Assembly: GCA_947624535.1 (NCBI GenBank)
Contig: CANQKU010000083.1
Location: 1-5,011 of the forward strand
Length of the DNA stretch: 5,011 nucleotides
Source of the DNA: an uncultured Bacilli bacterium
GTDB taxonomy: Bacteria; Bacillota_I; Bacilli_A; RF39; UBA660
Reading direction: 5' to 3'
A model generated the notes under the pieces. That model was not told where the DNA came from, did not search any database, and saw only the letters and a program-made list of their open reading frames with translations. Positions within the stretch are counted from its first letter, which is position 1. The number at the start of each line of letters is the position of its first letter. The position numbers were made by a program, and so were the translations under genes. Positions 1-4,857 of the stretch are shown here, in pieces.

Positions 1-227
1 TGAGTAATACGATCATTACTATTAATATGAATGGTCATTCCTTTTTTACTAATCATATAAGTAATACTATCTTTATCAATGGATAAAATTCCATTAATTG
101 TTGTTGTTGCAATACTACTCACTGCACTACATACGATATCTTTACCAAAATCATCATACATAGCATGACCTAAAATACTAATTGTCTTATAGTGTGCACC
201 ATCTTTTTTTATCTTAATTCTAATCAT
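1..227 (-). CDS. prp: Ribosomal-processing cysteine protease Prp (partial, C-terminus beyond window)
   Basis: Prp (YsxB family) is the cytoplasmic cysteine protease that removes the N-terminal extension of ribosomal protein L27 in many Bacillota. Reading from ATG at 227, the first 75 residues are present; the family is usually about 105-110 residues, so roughly a third is missing off the left edge. The two catalytic landmarks are visible: the GHA motif (His21) and the segment GKDIVCSAVS with Cys33. Spacing and sequence match the family well. The start lies 2 bases after the rplU stop. The only ribosome-binding signal is a weak GGGTAA inside the end of rplU, so translation is probably coupled to L21. 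The rplU-prp order is the classic one, with rpmA expected next. Identification is from the motif and the neighbour together. Confidence 0.93.
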   Translation of the reverse strand, partial: MIRIKIKKDGAHYKTISILGHAMYDDFGKDIVCSAVSSIATTTINGILSIDKDSITYMISKKGMTIHINSNDRIT

Positions 228-229
228 AA

Positions 230-532
230 TTACCCAGCTATTTTAGTAATTCTAATTTGTGTATATGGTTGTCTATGTCCTTGTGTTTTACGATTAGAAC
301 GATCTTTACATTTGTATTTAAAGACTTTAATTTTTTTACGTTTACCATTTTTGATGACTTCACCTAAAACAGTAACTCCTTCTAAATAAGGACTACCAAC
401 TTTTCCATCAAGCATTAAAACTTGATCGAATTTTACTACATCATTTGGCTCTGCATTTAATTTTTCTACAAAAATTTCTGAATTTTCTTCTACGAAATAT
501 TGCTTTCCACCAACTTTAATAACAGCGTTCAT
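230..532 (-). CDS. rplU: 50S ribosomal protein L21
   Basis: This is ribosomal protein L21, which binds 23S rRNA in the large subunit. The protein is 100 residues, normal for the family. It opens with MNAVIKVGGKQYFV and ends with the diagnostic GHRQPYTQIRITKI segment, preceded by a run of basic residues (about 65-85) that contacts rRNA. The start is set by a strong AAGGAGGT ribosome binding site at 539-546, 7 bases from the ATG. Upstream are a structured L21-type leader and an extended -10 promoter. Downstream, prp begins after only 2 bases, so the two are cotranscribed. A Cys (residue 74) sits in the basic segment, a minor variation. Nothing suggests truncation. Confidence 0.98.
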   Translation of the reverse strand: MNAVIKVGGKQYFVEENSEIFVEKLNAEPNDVVKFDQVLMLDGKVGSPYLEGVTVLGEVIKNGKRKKIKVFKYKCKDRSNRKTQGHRQPYTQIRITKIAG

Positions 533-544
533 ATCTATACCTCC

Positions 545-632
545 TTCTATAAAAACTTAAGACTCGCTCTTAAGGTACAAGGAAATCTTGTTTTTACCTT
601 TTCAATGCGGTTTGAGCATGAGGCGTCAAACG
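545..632 (-). ncRNA. L21 leader (cis-regulatory 5' UTR of rplU)
   Basis: This is the 5' untranslated leader of the rplU operon, between the predicted transcription start (about 630) and the ribosome binding site. It resembles the L21 leader known upstream of rplU in low-GC Gram-positives, thought to mediate autogenous control. Visible elements on the minus strand are a CTCAAACCGCATTGAAAAGG stretch (601-616 region), a bulged hairpin and a second perfect hairpin. The bulged hairpin pairs GGT (596-598) with ACC (574-576) and ACAAG (587-591) with CTTGT (577-581). The second hairpin has arms 568-574 and 556-562 around a GCGAG loop. The assignment rests on position, structure and remembered consensus, not a covariance-model search. 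Confidence 0.78.
551..574 (-). terminator. Terminator-like hairpin in the rplU leader (possible attenuator)
   Basis: A perfect 7-bp stem (CTTAAGA / TCTTAAG, arms 568-574 and 556-562) with a GCGAG loop is followed directly by TTTTT (551-555) on the transcribed strand, about 7 bases before the rplU Shine-Dalgarno sequence. Stem plus U-tract is the geometry of a short intrinsic terminator. Its place inside the leader suggests a transcriptional attenuator, or an L21-responsive element. The stem is short and AT-rich, so it may only be a structural part of the leader. Confidence 0.5.
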
Positions 633-637
633 TTAAA

Positions 638-667
638 AGTATATCACAACTTCTACTGATTTGTCAA
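638..667 (-). promoter_or_regulatory. Sigma-A-type promoter of rplU-prp
   Basis: On the minus strand there is a perfect -35 box TTGACA (662-667), an 18-base spacer and a -10 box TATACT (638-643). The -10 is preceded by TG one base upstream, making an extended -10. Transcription would begin near 630, just before the leader. The combination supports strong constitutive expression, as expected for a ribosomal operon. Confidence 0.85.
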
Positions 668-740
668 ATTTCATTTTTTTAATCCAAATAGATTGGATAT
701 TCTTATTATATTATTACTATTTTTAGTTTATGAAATAGGA

Positions 741-768
741 AAATAGGTAAAACTTAGTCTACCTATTT
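741..768 (-). terminator. Hairpin terminator after the 149-residue membrane protein gene
   Basis: A perfect 9-bp inverted repeat (AAATAGGTA / TACCTATTT, arms 741-749 and 760-768) with a 10-base loop lies 17 bases beyond the stop codon of the 785-1234 gene. On the minus strand it is followed by a short, interrupted T-rich stretch (TTCCTATTT), so termination may be modest. It separates this unit from the rplU promoter. About 70 bases between it and the -35 box hold no gene that I can see. Confidence 0.6.
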
Positions 769-784
769 ATTTTTAAAATATATA

Positions 785-1234
785 TTATCTTCTTCTATAT
801 ACAGGAACACGTATCATTTGATAGTTAGGATTATTTTGAGGTTCATTTTCAAGTTGTTGTAGTTCTCTTTTTCTATCTTCTTCTAAAGCATACCCATATA
901 ATTCATTGATTGCTTTTTGTAATACTGCTTCATGTTTTTTTTGTGCATGTTTAATACAAACAATTTCTGTAGCTAAGAGTGAAACTAGTGTTGCTCCTCC
1001 AACTATCTTACTGTTTGTAGCCATTGTAACAGTTGCAAGTGTACTACATAAAAATCCAACAGTATTTACAATATTTATAGGCTCAGCTGATGCATTTAAG
1101 TAACTGTTTTCTTTCTCAACGATTAAATTTAGAGCTTTAATTCTTTCTTCTTTTTGCTTTTCTACTAATTTATGACGATTTTGAATAAGAGACTCTAAAT
1201 CTCCTGTTTTTAAATTTATTTCTCTTTGTTGCAT
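785..1234 (-). CDS. Hypothetical membrane-hairpin protein (149 aa)
   Basis: I do not recognise this family. The protein has three parts. An N-terminal charged helix (about residues 8-45) is rich in Lys, Glu, Gln and Leu with coiled-coil character. Two hydrophobic stretches (about 53-72 and 76-95) are separated by a short polar turn and would form a membrane hairpin. A second charged helix (about 97-130) is followed by a tail ending in RVPVYRRR. There is no signal peptide, and both arms probably sit on the same, likely cytoplasmic, side. The start is fixed by AAAGGAGGT, with GGAGG at 1242-1246, 7 bases from the ATG. An out-of-frame ATG at 1238 is too close to the ribosome binding site. It follows the 40-residue membrane protein gene by 32 bases with no terminator between, so the two are probably one operon. 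A scaffold or membrane-shaping role is only a guess. Confidence 0.8.
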   Translation of the reverse strand: MQQREINLKTGDLESLIQNRHKLVEKQKEERIKALNLIVEKENSYLNASAEPINIVNTVGFLCSTLATVTMATNSKIVGGATLVSLLATEIVCIKHAQKKHEAVLQKAINELYGYALEEDRKRELQQLENEPQNNPNYQMIRVPVYRRR

Positions 1235-1266
1235 ACATAGACCTCCTTTGATAGATACTATTAATT

Positions 1267-1389
1267 TTAAACTACTTGATTATATGTATCAGCTTGTTTA
1301 TGTTCTAAATCAAAAGTTCCATTAACTAATGCGATTAATATTAAAAATACAATAAAAATTGTCATACTTGTCCATACTGATTTATTCAT
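1267..1389 (-). CDS. Small single-pass membrane protein (40 aa)
   Basis: This small protein has one hydrophobic segment (about residues 9-22, IFIVFLILIALV core) after a short N-terminus (MNKSVWTS) and a polar tail (DLEHKQADTYNQVV). It looks like a single-span membrane peptide; the function is unknown. The frame stays open to an ATG at 1467, giving 66 residues, but I choose the ATG at 1389. A near-consensus promoter occupies 1420-1448, inside the longer version. A GAGGGGG ribosome binding site (1400-1406) serves 1389, although its 10-base spacing is a little long. It is the first gene of a two-gene unit with the 149-residue membrane-hairpin protein downstream, so the two products may interact in the membrane. 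Confidence 0.72.
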   Translation of the reverse strand: MNKSVWTSMTIFIVFLILIALVNGTFDLEHKQADTYNQVV

Positions 1390-1419
1390 AATTTCTATTC
1401 CCCCTCTTTTTTGTTCCAT

Positions 1420-1448
1420 ATTATACACCAAAAACTGCGATTTGTAAA
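1420..1448 (-). promoter_or_regulatory. Sigma-A-type promoter of the small membrane protein operon
   Basis: On the minus strand, TTTACA (1443-1448) and a perfect TATAAT (1420-1425) are separated by exactly 17 bases. One base differs from consensus. The predicted transcription start is near 1413, leaving a leader of about 24 bases with the GAGGGGG ribosome binding site. Its position rules out the longer in-frame start at 1467 as the main one. Confidence 0.88.
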
Positions 1449-1465
1449 GACTTTTTTGTTTTTTC

Positions 1466-1495
1466 AAAAGAAAAACAGTGAATAAATCACTATTT
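1466..1495 (-). terminator. Intrinsic terminator of the Hpt-REC operon
   Basis: A 9-bp stem (minus-strand AAATAGTGA / TCACTGTTT, arms 1487-1495 and 1473-1481, one U-G pair) with a 5-base loop is followed by a T-rich tract (TTTTTCTTTT, ending near 1466). It begins 16 bases after the stop of the downstream Hpt-REC gene. It lies just before the -35 box of the next unit, so it insulates the two operons. Confidence 0.8.
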
Positions 1496-1511
1496 CGTAA
1501 ATGGTAAATCT

Positions 1512-2291
1512 TTATAATTGTTCATTAAAATAAATTGTTTTATCTAATACCATTTTAATATCTCGTTCATTAAATGGCTTCGTTAAAATATCTACAACAC
1601 CATAAGAAAATACTCTATTTCTTGTTTCATTACTAATATCACTAGTAATAATTGAAACTGGTATTTTTGAAAATAACTTATTAGATTTAAAATAGTCTAA
1701 AACTTCAAATCCATTCATATCAGGCATATTTAAATCTAGTAAAACAGCAACTATTTTATGATTTTGATCATTAGAAATTATTTGTAAGGCATCATGACCA
1801 TTAGTTGCTACTAAAACATTAAATTGATCACTAAATATTTTTTGAACAAAGCTTCTAGTAATATTAGAATCATCTACTACTAAGATTACTTTATCTTTTT
1901 TTATTTCTTCACTAACTTCATTTTTTTCTAATGTTTTTCCTAAATATTCATGAATTAATGAAATAATTTTATTGGCTTCATTAATTAGTTCTTCATAGTG
2001 ATCAACAACATAAAAAACATTATTTTTTTGACTTTCTAATTCATGTTGTTTAGCTAATTTAGCAAGATGGGTAAATCCAAAATAACTGGCATTGCTTTTT
2101 AAAATATGTACTTCTATTGCATATTTTTGCATATCTGAATTTTCTTTATATGTTTTTAATTTTTCTAAAACAGGTTTGATATCACGAATAAAATCTTCTA
2201 AAGTACTATTATATAAAGATATATCTCCAAATAATTCTAAAGCTTTCTCAATATCTACTCCATTTGAAGTGAGCAATTGAATATCTGGCAT
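1512..2291 (-). CDS. Hpt-REC two-domain phosphorelay protein, second of a tandem pair (259 aa)
   Basis: This is a phosphotransfer protein combining a histidine phosphotransfer (Hpt) domain and a response-regulator receiver. The Hpt domain (about residues 1-118) has the phospho-acceptor motif VHILKSNASYFG, with His62 and Lys65. The receiver (about 134-255) carries the full active site: acidic pair Asp140-Asp141, phospho-acceptor Asp186 in LLDLNMPDMNG, Thr216 and Lys238 in the TKPF motif. A charged linker (about 119-133) joins them. There is no kinase, DNA-binding or enzymatic output domain. It should therefore relay or buffer phosphate between an unlinked kinase and another partner, or act by protein contacts, in the cytoplasm. 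The start is fixed by AGGAGGGG overlapping the stop of the upstream paralogue, so expression is coupled. A terminator follows. Domain calls are firm; the physiological role is unknown. Confidence 0.93.
   Translation of the reverse strand: MPDIQLLTSNGVDIEKALELFGDISLYNSTLEDFIRDIKPVLEKLKTYKENSDMQKYAIEVHILKSNASYFGFTHLAKLAKQHELESQKNNVFYVVDHYEELINEANKIISLIHEYLGKTLEKNEVSEEIKKDKVILVVDDSNITRSFVQKIFSDQFNVLVATNGHDALQIISNDQNHKIVAVLLDLNMPDMNGFEVLDYFKSNKLFSKIPVSIITSDISNETRNRVFSYGVVDILTKPFNERDIKMVLDKTIYFNEQL
1696..1730. repeat. 35-base exact direct repeat, copy 1 (receiver active-site region)
   Basis: These 35 bases are identical to 2488-2522. They encode the segment from NMPDMNG to LDYF around the phosphorylated Asp in each Hpt-REC gene. 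The rest of the two genes differs at many silent and replacement positions, so the repeat marks either a conversion tract or intense constraint on a duplicated gene. Confidence 0.85.
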
Positions 2292-2296
2292 AGTTA

Positions 2297-2306
2297 ACCC
2301 CTCCTA
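2297..2306 (-). promoter_or_regulatory. Ribosome binding site overlapping the upstream stop codon (translational coupling)
   Basis: The TAG stop of the first Hpt-REC gene (2304-2306) is part of the Shine-Dalgarno sequence TAGGAGGGG of the second. The second ATG at 2291 lies 12 bases after the stop. Terminating ribosomes would be delivered onto the next initiation site, favouring linked production of the two paralogues. Confidence 0.75.
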
Positions 2307-3140
2307 GTCCTGACTTTTAAAATTAATAGTCTTTTCTACAACTAATCTAACATTATCCATATTAAATGGTTTATTAAGCATATCTACAATTGGATAAGAG
2401 AAGGCACGTTCAATAGATGCTTTATCATTTACTCCTGAAATAATAGAAACAGGTATTTGTTCAAATAAAGAATTATTTTTAAAATAATCTAAAACTTCAA
2501 ATCCATTCATATCAGGCATATTCAAATCTAATAGTAAAGCTGCGATTTTTTGCGGATTAGCTGCTATAATGTTTAATACTTCTTTACCATTTTTAGCCAT
2601 TAATACTTCGTATTTAGATGCGAAAATCTCTTGAATAAAATCCCTAATAATATTAGAGTCATCAGCAACTAAAATAGCTTTTGTTCCTTGAACTACTTCT
2701 TCTGGTGTTACTATTTCTACTTTAGGTGGAGCATCAACAGCAGGATTATTATTTATAGAAACTGTCTCTACTTTAACTTCATCTTTTTGCATATAACTTC
2801 TAGCTACATTATAAATTCTATTTGCTTCATCAACTAATTCTTGATAATGAAGATTTACACTAGATAAGTCATTAGCTTTACTAGCCATTTCATGACGATA
2901 AGCAATATCTGCTAAAGCCATAAATCCCAAATATTTAGAGTCACTTTTTAAAGAATGGACAGCAATTGCATAATTTGCCATATCCATCATCTTTTTATAA
3001 TTTTCAATACTTTTCATTCTATCTAAAAATCCAGTTAAAAAGTCATTTAATATAGAGTCATACATACTCATATCTCCAAGTAATTCTAAACCTTTTTCAA
3101 CGTCTACACCATTTGTTTTTAATATATTAATATCTCTCAT
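2304..3140 (-). CDS. Hpt-REC two-domain phosphorelay protein, first of a tandem pair (278 aa)
   Basis: This paralogue of the following gene has the same order: an Hpt domain (about residues 1-118) with His62 in VHSLKSDSKYLG, then a receiver (about 154-274). The receiver has Asp160-Asp161, phospho-acceptor Asp205 in LLDLNMPDMNG, Ser235 at the Thr/Ser switch position and Lys257 in NKPF. All residues needed for phosphotransfer are present. The linker (about 119-153) is some 20 residues longer than in its partner, Pro/Val/Glu-rich and probably flexible. No kinase or output domain is attached. It leads a two-gene operon, with a promoter about 25 bases upstream. The ribosome binding site (AGGATGGG) is weaker than that of the second gene, so the downstream paralogue might be made at a higher rate. 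Likely role: intermediate in a multistep phosphorelay; partners are not in this window. Confidence 0.93.
   Translation of the reverse strand: MRDINILKTNGVDVEKGLELLGDMSMYDSILNDFLTGFLDRMKSIENYKKMMDMANYAIAVHSLKSDSKYLGFMALADIAYRHEMASKANDLSSVNLHYQELVDEANRIYNVARSYMQKDEVKVETVSINNNPAVDAPPKVEIVTPEEVVQGTKAILVADDSNIIRDFIQEIFASKYEVLMAKNGKEVLNIIAANPQKIAALLLDLNMPDMNGFEVLDYFKNNSLFEQIPVSIISGVNDKASIERAFSYPIVDMLNKPFNMDNVRLVVEKTINFKSQD
2488..2522. repeat. 35-base exact direct repeat, copy 2 (receiver active-site region)
   Basis: This is the partner of 1696-1730, in the first Hpt-REC gene. Around it, 19 consecutive residues starting LLDLNMP are identical between the two proteins. Similarity falls off on both sides at the DNA level. 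Confidence 0.85.
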
Positions 3141-3164
3141 CTTAACCCATCCTATCTTTAATTT

Positions 3165-3193
3165 ATTATACCATATAAACTTATTAATTCAAA
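3165..3193 (-). promoter_or_regulatory. Extended -10 promoter of the Hpt-REC operon
   Basis: On the minus strand a perfect TATAAT (3165-3170) is preceded by TGG, giving the TGnTATAAT extended -10 pattern. The -35 is weak: TTGAAT at 3187-3192 with a 16-base spacer, or TTTGAA at 3188-3193 with 17. The start would be near 3158, giving a short leader. The remaining bases up to 3270 are very AT-rich and show no gene, only an imperfect hairpin (TTTAC/GTAAA around 3218-3243) without a T-tract. Confidence 0.65.
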
Positions 3194-3270
3194 TATTTCG
3201 ACAATATTTTTATAGTTTACGTGTTATTAATGACAAGTAAATTTATTAGAAATATTAATAATTTAATATA

Positions 3271-3495
3271 TTATTTTTTTCTTAAAACTTTTTCTTCTTT
3301 GTTTTCTACTTCGTTTTCTTTTGTGTGATCTCTAGTTGGATCAAAAATTTGATATTCTAATGGTGGATATTTTATTCTACCACTTTTCAAGCCTCTTTCA
3401 AGCATTTCAGCAGTAAAACGCAAGGGTAGATCTGGGTCCAGTTTACGTTCTGTATGTCTTTTCCTCCATGGTTTTTCTCTCATATTTTCTCTCAT
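3271..3495 (-). CDS. Hypothetical small charged protein (74 aa)
   Basis: I do not recognise this family. The protein is highly charged. It has a basic N-terminus (MREKPWRKRHTERK), a central part (about residues 19-55) with a possible short helix (FTAEMLERGLKSGRIKYPP) and an aromatic/proline patch, then a Lys/Glu-rich tail ending VLRKK. It has no membrane segment, signal peptide or cysteines, so it is probably cytoplasmic; the basic ends could suit nucleic-acid or ribosome contact, but that is conjecture. The start at 3495 has AGGAGG 8 bases upstream; a second in-frame ATG at 3483 has no comparable ribosome binding site. It follows the Nudix gene by 24 bases without a terminator, so they probably share a transcript. 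No convincing terminator is visible after its stop. Confidence 0.72.
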   Translation of the reverse strand: MRENMREKPWRKRHTERKLDPDLPLRFTAEMLERGLKSGRIKYPPLEYQIFDPTRDHTKENEVENKEEKVLRKK

Positions 3496-3519
3496 ATCTA
3501 ATTCCTCCTAAAATTATAT

Positions 3520-3951
3520 CTATTTTAATCCTTTAAATTTTAATACTTCATATGTCAATGGGCTAATATCTCCTTGTTTTAACTCATTAATTGGACACCA
3601 ACAAGCTCCTAATGAGTCTTCTCCATCTGGATCATTTTTAATATTTCCATTATAAGAAGTAACTTCATATATAATTCCAATATGATGCATATTTTCTTTT
3701 TTATGAATATAGGGATTTTCCCATTGCACTACAACTGAATTAGCATCAATTATATTAGCATTTTTAACTTCAATTCCTACTTCTTCCATTAATTCTCTTT
3801 TCAACGTTTCACTAGGTTTTTCACCATGTTCAAAACTACCACCTGGTAAATCGTATTTAGATTTATATGCACCTCTAGATTTTTTAACTAACAAAATCCG
3901 TTCATTTTCAATAAGAACGCCATAAACACCTAAATGCGTAGTATCTACCAT
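3520..3951 (-). CDS. Nudix hydrolase (MutT-like)
   Basis: This is a Nudix-family pyrophosphohydrolase of 143 residues, a typical length. The complete Nudix box GX5EX7REUXEEXGU runs from Gly38 to Ile60: G38, E44, R52-E53-L54, E56-E57, G59, I60. The acidic residues bind the catalytic divalent metal. It is preceded by the usual beta strand and LPGG turn. The N-terminal stretch HLGVYGVLIENERILLVKKS is the standard first strands. The substrate (oxidised dNTP, nucleoside diphosphate derivative, other) cannot be read from the sequence; mutT is not assigned because subfamily markers are absent. The start at 3951 has AGGAGGT with 5-base spacing. It is the first gene of a short unit with the 74-residue protein. 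A possible promoter lies at about 3987-4013, directly after the terminator of the preceding gene. Confidence 0.93.
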   Translation of the reverse strand: MVDTTHLGVYGVLIENERILLVKKSRGAYKSKYDLPGGSFEHGEKPSETLKRELMEEVGIEVKNANIIDANSVVVQWENPYIHKKENMHHIGIIYEVTSYNGNIKNDPDGEDSLGACWCPINELKQGDISPLTYEVLKFKGLK

Positions 3952-3986
3952 TATAACCTCCTAAAATAAGTATTATTTATTTTTAT

Positions 3987-4013
3987 TTTATACTAAAAAC
4001 ACACATAAGTAAA
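3987..4013 (-). promoter_or_regulatory. Possible promoter of the Nudix unit
   Basis: On the minus strand TATAAA (3987-3992), in the context AGTATAAAAT, could be a -10 box. The best -35 candidate is TTTACT (4008-4013) at a short 15-base spacing, so the match is weak. It overlaps the terminator hairpin of the upstream gene, a compact arrangement. The surroundings are AT-rich and chance matches are common. Confidence 0.35.
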
Positions 4014-4025
4014 TAAATTTGTGTG
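3995..4025 (-). terminator. Terminator-like hairpin after the exported-protein gene
   Basis: Minus-strand arms CACACA (4020-4025) and TGTGTG (4000-4005) form a 6-bp stem around a 14-base AT-rich loop, followed at once by TTTTT (3995-3999). It starts 8 bases after the TAA stop of the exported protein gene. The long loop weakens the call, but the position and U-tract support an intrinsic terminator. Confidence 0.55.
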
Positions 4026-4032
4026 AAATATA

Positions 4033-4857
4033 TTAAGGTTTGGAGATTTCTACTACGGCACGGGCACCAAAACCGTTATTATTCAAAGACTCATAATTGG
4101 CCAAGTAGCCACCACCGTTCACGGCCCACACATGAGTAGCATTGTTAGAGTTAGTAGACATAGTCCAATAGCCTGCATAATGTATATTATTTTCATTTAG
4201 TGTATTATCGCTATAACTTCCTCCAAGAACAGCTGATGCGTTCATATAATTGTGCATCCAATCTGGACATGAACCTCGATTATATTCATCAAAACTATGT
4301 CCTAATTTTCTATTATCAGTATTGCCATCTTTATATACTAAACAACCTGTACTTCCTGCTTCTTGTGCTGTTATCATTCTGGCTCTTGCTTTTCTTAATC
4401 CAAAATTTTCATATGTATTTGTTTCACATTTTACTTTATAATCTCCTGTATTTAATTCAGAATTATAAGTACACCCTGTAAACTTATTCCCATTAAATTC
4501 AGTTTCTCCTGGTGTATAGTTTAAAACATTAACATTTACCCATGTTGAAGTTGCTGCCTCTAACATTGGCAAAATTGTAACTGGGCCTTTAATATTAGTA
4601 TTTTCTTCAGTCCATGGTATATTTCTTATTGTATTTTCTCTTTGTTGCATCGTAATTGTATTAACATCATCGTGTAATACATAAAAATAATGATATTCAT
4701 TTTCTCTTACATAGTATCTTATAATTGTTCCTTGTTTACAACTATCAGCCTGCCTATTGGTGTAACAAGTTGTCTTAACACAAGTTGACTCTTCTCCGTT
4801 GATGCACTTGTGATTTTCTGTTTCATTATATTCATAAGCTACTATTTTGTCATTATT
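4033..4857 (-). CDS. Exported cysteine-rich protein with C-terminal lectin/FGE-like tail: 3' part of a frameshifted gene
   Basis: This is the main, probably extracellular part of the protein. The frame is open from 4857 to the TAA at 4033 (274 residues). The first ATG is at 4650 (a 205-residue product, MQQREN...), but no ribosome binding site precedes it. The 69 upstream codons continue the same domain, with KIVAYEYNE and four cysteines, so that ATG is internal and not the true start. The whole stretch has eight cysteines, an even number consistent with disulfides outside the cell. A RKARARMITAQEA segment is followed by SCPDWMHNYM and, at the C-terminus, YWTMS...VWAVNGGGYL...GFGARAVVEI. This ending resembles the fold shared by sulfatase-modifying/C-type-lectin-like domains, as I recall from paralogous surface proteins of gut Bacillota. 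The last 100 bases are 49% G+C by hand count against about 30% just upstream. The ligand is unknown. Confidence 0.7.
   Translation of the reverse strand, partial: NNDKIVAYEYNETENHKCINGEESTCVKTTCYTNRQADSCKQGTIIRYYVRENEYHYFYVLHDDVNTITMQQRENTIRNIPWTEENTNIKGPVTILPMLEAATSTWVNVNVLNYTPGETEFNGNKFTGCTYNSELNTGDYKVKCETNTYENFGLRKARARMITAQEAGSTGCLVYKDGNTDNRKLGHSFDEYNRGSCPDWMHNYMNASAVLGGSYSDNTLNENNIHYAGYWTMSTNSNNATHVWAVNGGGYLANYESLNNNGFGARAVVEISKP
4041..4146 (-). other. GC-shifted C-terminal cassette (candidate variable region)
   Basis: The last roughly 35 codons of the exported protein use GCC, GGC, GTG, AAC, TAC and TTG, unlike the AT-ending codons elsewhere. By hand count 4041-4140 is 49% G+C, 4141-4240 34% and 4241-4340 29%. 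It is Asn/Gly-rich and ends with a G+C-dense block (4057-4068, 10 of 12 bases) encoding GARA, close to the stop. This layout resembles the variable region and adjoining GC-rich initiation site of diversity-generating retroelement targets. It also fits a cassette imported by recombination. No template repeat or reverse transcriptase is in the window, so the interpretation is tentative. Confidence 0.35.

Noticed and set aside
192..389. Plus-strand open frame of 65 codons
   Set aside because: It is antisense to rplU and prp, has no ribosome binding site and its product looks like reversed-strand translation of ribosomal protein sequence.
500..682. Plus-strand open frame of 60 codons across the rplU leader
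   Set aside because: It overlaps the rplU start, leader and promoter on the opposite strand and has no ribosome binding site or recognisable features.
682..698. 6-bp inverted repeat ATCCAA / TTGGAT upstream of the rplU promoter
   Set aside because: It is a short AT-rich stem without a T-tract on either strand in the right place. It could be an operator, but nothing supports this.
906..1103. Plus-strand open frame of 65 codons
   Set aside because: It is a shadow of the membrane-hairpin gene; the hydrophobic look comes from the antisense of its membrane segment.
1219..1234. 16-base identity with 4635-4650, encoding MQQRE in both places
   Set aside because: The genes are otherwise unrelated; one copy is a true start with a ribosome binding site and the other an internal codon. 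Most likely chance in low-complexity sequence.
1390..1467. Longer N-terminus (26 extra residues) for the 40-residue membrane protein
   Set aside because: The region contains the -35 and -10 boxes of the promoter, so it is not likely to be translated from that transcript.
2092..2280. Plus-strand open frame of 62 codons
   Set aside because: It is antisense to the Hpt domain of the second Hpt-REC gene, whose motifs are convincing.
3196..3270. Imperfect hairpins in the AT-rich gap before the Hpt-REC promoter
   Set aside because: Stems are short, mostly A-T and lack a following T-tract on the minus strand, so I do not call a terminator.
4200..4481. Two overlapping plus-strand open frames (4200-4481 and 4250-4441)
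   Set aside because: Both are antisense to the exported-protein coding sequence and are Leu/Tyr/Phe-rich from AT-rich complement; there is no ribosome binding site.
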